Shown here piece after piece: positions 58,247-64,000 of a stretch of DNA of 64,000 nucleotides. The notes under the pieces were generated by a model that had not been told where the DNA came from, made no database searches, and saw only the letters and a program-made list of their open reading frames with translations. Positions within the stretch are counted from its first letter, which is position 1. Every line of letters begins with the position of its first letter. The stretch is taken from contig CM035160.1 of NCBI GenBank assembly GCA_020205615.1, positions 146,115,991 to 146,179,990 on the forward strand, read 5' to 3'. Both the position numbers and the translations under genes were made by a program. Origin of the DNA: Panax quinquefolius. Its lineage: Eukaryota; Streptophyta; Magnoliopsida; Apiales; Araliaceae.

Positions 58247-60647
58247 TGTGAGACCCCGATTTTATCAATAAAGATTTAAATTTTGTCAAAATAATTTTTA
58301 ATATTATGGTGTGAATTTGAGATAATATTATAGTTGTGGGTAGTATTTATAAATTTTGCAAAGTATGCAGTGGTTATATTATATTCGATTGGTGGGAATA
58401 TTATTGGTTTAGCGGGGAATATTAAATACAACTACTCAATCATTGGTGGACCCTAGCGAATTATTATCGGATTGATCGAAAAACGACAAAAATATTTTAT
58501 TGAAATAACTACGGAAGTTTTACTGCGGTTAGTTCTTATTGAACTACTTTCGGTAGTAAAAGTACGATGTCGTGTGGTTGCATAGTAGCACACGGTATTG
58601 ATTATTGATGCTTATGTGAAAGTCACTTCGGTTTGATTCCATTATTGTCGATTAATAATATGAATTATTATAGCGATAATGACGTTTTGTTTTATTAAAT
58701 ATTATTAACGTAATAAAATGCGAAACATCTTTATATAAAATAGAATACTTTATTAAAGTTATTCATAAATAGAATATATTATATTTTATTATGCATAGTG
58801 TTGCGTAGTGTTTTTGCGTAGTGTTTTTGCATAGTATTGCATAGTGTTTGCATAGTAAAATGTTTTTATATGAATAGAATATATTATATTTTATTTAAAA
58901 GATTTTTCTTTAAATATGGACCGTCGAGATTAAAATAAATCAATCTGGACCGTTCATGGATTAATTCTTATGCATTCCATTTTCCTATAAATAAGCTCAT
59001 TCCTTCATTATTTTCTTACGAATTCATTGAAACTACAGAGAGAAATTATAGAGAGAAGCTATAGAGAAAATTATAGAAAGAAGAAGAGTATTCCGCTACT
59101 TCTTATACTTCTTATATTCGGTTCTTTTACGGTAAGGGGTATTATTCTTTCTTCTTGAAGAGAACTTACATTATTCCATTCACTATTATTACATTGGAAT
59201 AACTTTTAAAAGTGGTATACCCTATATATACTTTTGATATGCGGCGTATCCTATACTTGGTGAAATCCTTATGTTATTCCATTCTTATTTATTACATTGG
59301 AATAACTTTGTATCTGCTGATTTACCTATACTTGGTGACATTCTTCTATTATTACATTGGAACATCACATGCGTGTGTTTTACACCGACTGGTTCCGTTT
59401 TATTATTACTGTTGAAACATCCATGCATGTGTTTTTACCTGACTGGTTAAAATCTTTATCATTCATTGGAATATCCTATCTCGTGTGTTTTACACCGATC
59501 CGGGTTCCATCTTTATTATTCATTGGAACATCCCATCGATTGTGAATTTCACGACTGGTTCCGTTATTATTATTACATTGGAATAACTTTATCCATGCAA
59601 ATCTGCATGTACGTGGTGATTTCTTTTGTTATTCCATTCTTTATTATACCCAGTTGGTTAAAACTTTGACTTCTATACTCCATGAAATTAGTAGAATATC
59701 CTTGATATTTGCGTTTCATCCAAAGATCTTTTCATGGAAATATTCTTCCGATCATTCTTGAATTTTACTCTCTAAACAAAGATGTCGTGTTGACAATTTG
59801 GACTTTAATAGTTCATGGATTAAATAATTCTTGAACTTGTTTTATTGAATTATTATGTCATTGTCATCATCCTCATGTTATATTATGTTATCTTTGGCTT
59901 ACGTGCATAGATGAACTTAGTATGATTATGACTGGGGATCATTCGGTATAATCACGACTTGATATAAATGATGTGACAAAAGTCCTCGATTGGCTGTAAT
60001 GCGATGATGGATAGTTTTGGTATGATTATGACCGGGGGTGATTCGGTATATAGTCATGACCATTGATAATTTGATGAAAATCCTTGGCCAGTAGTACAGG
60101 GATGATTAGATGTGGTGGTTTATTTATTAAAATGAGTCTCGGCGATAAAAATTGATGAAAACCTTTTAAAACCTAAAAGATAGTAGACTTTATTCTCTAC
60201 TTGACTCTTTTAATGGATCGCTTATTCATTGCTGAGTTAAACCGGTTGTCTATTGTATTTTATCGGTTTAACATCATTGAAGGCTAATGATAATTTATTA
60301 CGCATTATCTTAGTCATAATATTTCTTATTAAATTAGTTGAGCTCACCCTTTTCTTTCACCGTTTCTCTTGAGAAATGAGAAACATAAATTTGGGACAGT
60401 CGGGGAGCAAGTAATGGTCCGAGGATAACATTAGTAGTCCTCACTATTACGTGAAATAGTATGATAATAGCTTTAATGAGAACTCCTTTTGAGTTTGTAT
60501 AATATCTAGTAGACAATATTTGTATTCAAACTCATGCTTTATGTCGTATTATCTGCGTGCTTATATTAGTAAGTTGTATTTGAATTTATGTACCATGTAA
60601 GTGGCGACCAAGATGGGTGGCGTATACCTAATTTTAGAGGCGTCACG
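58247..60647 (+). repeat. 3' LTR of element C (about 2401 bp)
   Basis: Collinear with the 5' LTR throughout. TATA box 58985-58994. Ends AGAGGCGTCACG, with the last base changed from the usual A. Confidence 0.92.
58985..58994 (+). promoter_or_regulatory. LTR TATA box, element C 3' LTR
   Basis: CTATAAATAA, one base different from the 5' copy. Confidence 0.6.
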
Positions 60648-60988
60648 GTTAAGGTTATACAGGTGAATGATTGGACTATGCAATATTGGGTATTGACGGT
60701 GACAAGCAACTTGCGGTGAAAGAGAGAGAATTTAGGGATAAAGAAACAGAGAGAGAAAACTCAGTGGGGTCAATGGACCCCACTGCCCCTTACTTAGATC
60801 TGCCCCTGATTTGGATACAGTCACTCTTTGTGCAACACTATTGCATTTTATAAAAATTTCAGTTTATATAAATTACATTAATTATTTGATAGTGAAAAAC
60901 AAATAAAAATTTAAAAAAAAATCTGATCGATCACTAATCCGGTTGGAAAAAGCAGATCGGTGTGGACTTATTGATGAATTTTATTCCA

Positions 60989-62255
60989 TATCCTCCATAT
61001 GGAATTAAAAAAAAAAAAGAAAGGGATGGATGGATGAATGAGAAATTCCTTCATAAAATTATGATAGTAAACTTAATAATATTGTGTTATTTTATTCTAC
61101 AAAAAACTCATTTTATGGAACAGTTTTTTAATAAATAGGACTCTTATTTTTGTAGAATGGGGAGAGTATTATTTTAATAAATGTGTCATAATAATAAAAT
61201 TGTGAAAGTAAACATGATGAGTTTTTGTCATTGTAAACTATAAAACAATAAATAAATAAAAAGAGAAAACTTTTGGGTTGAACAAAAATTTGGACAGGTG
61301 AAATTCTTTTCAGAAATTATAAGGAGTATAAAGGAGGTAGTTTGACAGTTGTTGACAATAATATATACTGCAATTTGCAAAATAAAAAAAGTTTTTTTTA
61401 TACCAACATGATAATTGGATATTAGTATTTTATAATTTTATCTATTTATTTTTAATCTTTAAAAAATATAAATAAATAAAATTATAAAACATTCAAATCC
61501 GCATAGAGTTTTTCAAATAAATAGATTCGCTAGGACCAATAATTTTATAATCACGTCCCGTTTATTATTCATTTGAGAGGGGGAAACTATCAATTTTTAA
61601 ATATTAATTTTCTAAAAATAAGGATAAGAGAATAAAATAAAATAACAATAAACAATTACACAAAATTAATTAATAGTAATTAACAAAACTCTTTTTACTT
61701 TTTATATTCTAACCCACGAGGCAATTAATTGGAAGATTAAATTGTAGGACCATTTTTGGGTTTAGCCAAGTGTTTGTTTCTATTCCTCAGGTCAGGTCAG
61801 GTCCGTAAAGAATTTATTCACTAACTTTACTTTTGGCGAATATTATTATTAATACATACTTTATACAATTATACCCTCCACAGTTCTTGTAATAAATTAA
61901 ATGGACTTGCTCCTTAAGCCAAACTTATATCCTGTTTATTTTTTTTAATCCTTTCACTTAGTCATAATATTTTACATGTAAAATATTCTTTTTCTAAAAG
62001 CTAAGTAAATTTTAATACTCATGTTATAGCATCTTAAATTTATTTCAGAAATAAGTATGTGTATATAACTAAGCAAATCTTACACAAATTAAGATGTTTG
62101 ATTGCATCTTAAGAGCCAACATCTTAATATATTTTAAGAGTTTATATTTTTGTATTAAGAGATCTTCTGAATAGTTTAGGTTCATGAGAACATCTTAATA
62201 CAAAAATATGAGCTATTAAGTTGTATTAATATGTGAACCGTTAAATGGGATCCAA
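60989..62255. other. Intergenic AT-rich DNA
   Basis: No gene recognised. An imperfect inverted repeat at 62132-62220 (TTTATATTTTTGTATTAAG mirrored by CTTAATACAAAAATATGAG) is probably a small MITE. Confidence 0.5.
62132..62220. repeat. Inverted repeat, probable MITE core
   Basis: Arms of about 30 bases, 62132-62164 and 62190-62220, pairing over AGAGTTTATATTTTTGTATT. The outer limits are not determined. Confidence 0.55.
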
Positions 62256-62256
62256 T

Positions 62257-62388
62257 TACTATGAAGTTAACTTCATAGTAAGTTGATCAATTGACCAATA
62301 CAATGTTGATATGCTGAGGAAGAGATCATATTTCAGCCTGTGTGTCGACACTGTATTAGTTAATTTATTAAAATTAATTTCATGTTAA
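62257..62388. mobile_element. Small palindromic MITE, copy 1
   Basis: About 130 bases, the most diverged of three copies. Left arm ATGAAGTTAACTTCATAGTA, then TTGATCAATTGACCAATACA; right arm ACTGTATTAGTTAATTTATT, then AAAATTAATTTCATG. Confidence 0.7.
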
Positions 62389-62597
62389 TTAATTCTAATT
62401 AAATACATTAAGATGTAATTAAATACCATTAAAAAAAAACTAAAATCAATCAAATCTTCCTCTGTGGGTGGTGTGTCACATCAGTGATCGGAGGCCATGT
62501 GCTATGGCTGTCTAGCTATTTAATAGTACCCAAAAAGAAAAGAAAATAAAAAAGTGGGACTGTGAGAGGAGGAGAGCAGATTCTTTGTTCTTATTTT

Positions 62598-62720
62598 TCA
62601 TGTTTTTATTGTGTCTCTCATTTAAATTTTGACACATAATTTTGTATTTAATTTTAGAATTAATTAGTGTTAAATAAAAGATTAGATGTCAAAATTTAAA
62701 TGAAAAACATAAAAAAAATA
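62598..62720. repeat. Inverted repeat
   Basis: CTCATTTAAATTTTGACA near 62617 is mirrored by TGTCAAAATTTAAATGA near 62686, with ATGTTTTT and AAAAACAT extending the arms. Confidence 0.5.
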
Positions 62721-63176
62721 TAAAAAATAGGGACATAAAATCTACTCTAATAAGAGAATAGGTAGAGTCAGTTTGATGATGATTCAAACAAACCCAAGTC
62801 CCTAGCCTCAACTCAATGATCACATGCATATAATGTATTAATGTGAATGTGAAACGATGGAGCGATGGAATTATTAACCGATCTGATTTTGGTGGGTCCA
62901 GGGGGGTCTGGTACTGTATGTATCGGACTAACAACCGGTGTCGTCTAAATTTTTTTTTTAACCACAATTATAAGAATAATAAATAAAAAATAATAGAATA
63001 AATTTGAATTAAAAATTATAAAAAATATATATATATTTTATTAAAAAAATATTATAAGGCGTTAGTACCGCATCGGACGGCCCACCCCCACCCCCCACTC
63101 CCCACTCCCCACCCTCACCCCTCACCCCCCACCCCACAATTAGATTTTGGTTGGGTTGGTTGCTTCTAATTAGGAT
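62721..63176. other. Intergenic DNA with C-rich tract
   Basis: No gene. It contains the C-rich tract at 63081-63136. The minus-strand frame 62967-62689 has no known features. Confidence 0.5.
63081..63136 (-). repeat. CCCCACT/CCCCACC low-complexity tract; potential G-quadruplex on minus strand
   Basis: 56 bases of C-runs (3-6 Cs) separated by A, AT or T. The complementary strand has about ten G-runs. Confidence 0.8.
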
Positions 63177-63315
63177 AGTTTATCATAAAATTAATTTTAT
63201 AATAAATTGATCAATTAACTAATACAGTAGTGCTGTTACACAAGAAGATATCACCTCTCGATTTACGTATCAATACTGTATTGATCAATTAACCAAAATT
63301 AATTTCATATTAACC
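63177..63315. mobile_element. Small palindromic MITE, copy 2
   Basis: 139 bases. The left arm contains ATAAAATTAATTTTATAATA and AATTGATCAATTAACTAATA. The right arm contains TACTGTATTGATCAATTAAC and AAAATTAATTTCATATTAAC. Arms are mutually inverted. Confidence 0.8.
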
Positions 63316-63666
63316 GCTCCTTTTTAATTATTTCATCTACTTCTCATCTGCAACAAACAAATAACACTTGGTCAATGTTCGTCTTGGTATGAATGGTTTT
63401 GTTGCTAACTTGCCATTAATGTAAATGTACAATTTCACATATTTAGTATCTAGATAACTATTATGAATTCTCATTTTCATATTTCAAAATGCCATAAATA
63501 GGGCATATGGGATAGGCCACTACTAAAATGAAAAATAATTTGTTATTTTTTTGGTGCAATGAAAGTCGTGAGAGACTAAAATTAAAACTTAAAAAGGAGA
63601 ATATTTTCAAGTGGAGATTGAAAATCATCTTATGTATGCCACTATCAGTATCTATAACATCAATTC
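63316..63666. other. Intergenic DNA, nothing recognised
   Basis: AT-rich spacer between two MITE copies. Confidence 0.5.
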
Positions 63667-63800
63667 GGTTATCATGAAATTAATTTTATGGTAAATTGAT
63701 CAATTTATTAATACAGTACTGACACGTAAAAAGATATTATATCTCTCTTGCGTGTCGATACTGTATTGATAAATTGACCAAAATTAATTTTATGCTAACC
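63667..63800. mobile_element. Small palindromic MITE, copy 3
   Basis: 134 bases from GGTTATCATGAAATTAATTT to TTAATTTTATGCTAACC, with central GACACG...CGTGTCGA palindrome. The best preserved copy: the arms pair over most of their length. Confidence 0.82.
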
Positions 63801-64000
63801 ATTTTTCTGTAACATGATCATTGGCATGCATGATATAATTTTGGTACAAAATTTGACTTCCTATAAATTATTTGATTTTTTTAATAAACTGCACTTCATT
63901 AATATGTCTCAGCTCTCAATTTGCTTTCAATAATCAAAGGGTTGGCTATACAGTTAAGGGGGAAGGTGCACTTTATTAACACGTAGGAGGAACTGAGCTA
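63801..64000. other. Intergenic DNA to the window end
   Basis: Nothing recognised. Confidence 0.5.

Larger units (their letters stand above)
52388..60647 (+). mobile_element. LTR retrotransposon C, non-autonomous
   Basis: Plus-strand element with LTRs 52388-54792 and 58247-60647 and a 3454-base interior. The interior contains hardly any pol. It holds a gag-region start, an unidentified open frame, a protease-RT junction relic, an A-type LTR module (about 55800-56890), a 13-unit hairpin repeat array (57011-57765) and a chromodomain-end scrap. The target duplication is imperfect: GTTGG on the left, GTTAAGG on the right. Confidence 0.9.
51718..60808. mobile_element. Non-autonomous hAT element, split by LTR retrotransposon C
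   Basis: Flanked by a perfect 8-bp duplication ATTTGGAT (51710-51717, 60809-60816). Ends: CATGGGCGGATCCAACC on the left; CAGGGGCAGATCTAAG on the right in reverse complement. Both are followed by CAGTGGGGTC a little further in. Without the LTR element it is about 830 bases with no transposase, so it is non-autonomous. An 8-bp duplication and CAGGGGCGGATC ends fit hAT. Confidence 0.88.
51557..60988. mobile_element. Fold-back element split by a hAT element
   Basis: Left arm 51557-51709 and right arm 60817-60988 are imperfect inverted repeats over about 150-170 bases. Matching landmarks are CCGATC, ACCGGATTAGTGATCGA, CAAATAATTAATGT and AACTGAAATTTTTA on the left, and their reverse complements on the right. 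Removing the hAT and one copy of its duplication restores one compact hairpin of roughly 330 bases, similar to 50675-50992. Confidence 0.8.

Noticed and set aside
1..64000. tRNA, rRNA or organelle-derived DNA, and microbial systems such as operons or defence islands
   Set aside because: I saw no tRNA cloverleaf outside the tRNA-like primer sites, no rRNA motifs and no plastid or mitochondrial genes. The introns and transposons show plant nuclear DNA.

Overview
This is nuclear DNA of a flowering plant, almost certainly a dicot. It is very AT-rich, most of it is nested LTR retrotransposons of the Ty3/gypsy class, and it carries two intact intron-containing host genes of typical plant families. 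I cannot name the species; an asterid is a weak guess.

Layout. (1) 1-30002 is a stack of LTR retrotransposons that can be resolved by target-site duplications (TSDs). An old LTR (called D here; pieces 6225-6333 and 29432-30002) was hit by a minus-strand element (E, 1-6224, running off the left edge) and by a plus-strand element (A, 6334-29426, TSD GCATG). The 3' LTR of A was then hit by a solo LTR (B-solo, 12061-14850, TSD TAAGA) and by a complete minus-strand element (B1, 17589-27795, TSD ATTCT). (2) 30003-32755 is intergenic DNA with a Stowaway-like MITE and a possible hAT-like relic. (3) 32756-41856 is a second complete B element (B2, plus strand, TSD AATAC) whose interior has lost the reverse transcriptase core. 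(4) 41857-50700 is a host gene island: a fold-back MITE, a receptor-like cytoplasmic kinase of the APK1/PBL clade (42848-46112, plus, six coding exons, 411 aa) and a convergent alpha-expansin (48509-50511, minus, three exons, 258 aa). (5) 50675-60988 holds a fold-back MITE in the expansin upstream region, then a three-level nest: a second fold-back element split by a short hAT element (8-bp TSD ATTTGGAT), itself split by a C-type LTR retrotransposon (52388-60647). (6) 60989-64000 is AT-rich intergenic DNA with three copies of one small MITE family and a C-rich tract.

All the LTR elements are variants of one lineage. They share near-identical LTR termini (TGTAAGACCCC...GGGGCGTCACA), an initiator-tRNA-Met-like primer binding site, a CTATAAATA promoter box in each LTR, and gag-PR-RT-RNaseH-integrase-chromodomain order. 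The long LTRs and chromodomain-like tail suggest the Tekay/Del chromovirus lineage, which is an inference from memory of the family. The LTRs also share arrays of short imperfect hairpins around a constant core (TTTGGC..GTAGTGCA) whose stems differ in a compensatory way between arrays. That is the most unusual feature of the window.

The two host genes are intact and ordinary. The kinase is predicted to be acylated at the plasma membrane and to act in receptor signalling. The expansin is predicted to be secreted and to loosen cell walls. They converge and share about 2.4 kb of 3' sequence. Every retroelement coding region is broken. Many of the breaks, and many differences between paired LTRs, are small indels at CG/CHG sites, so part of the damage may be assembly error in methylated DNA.
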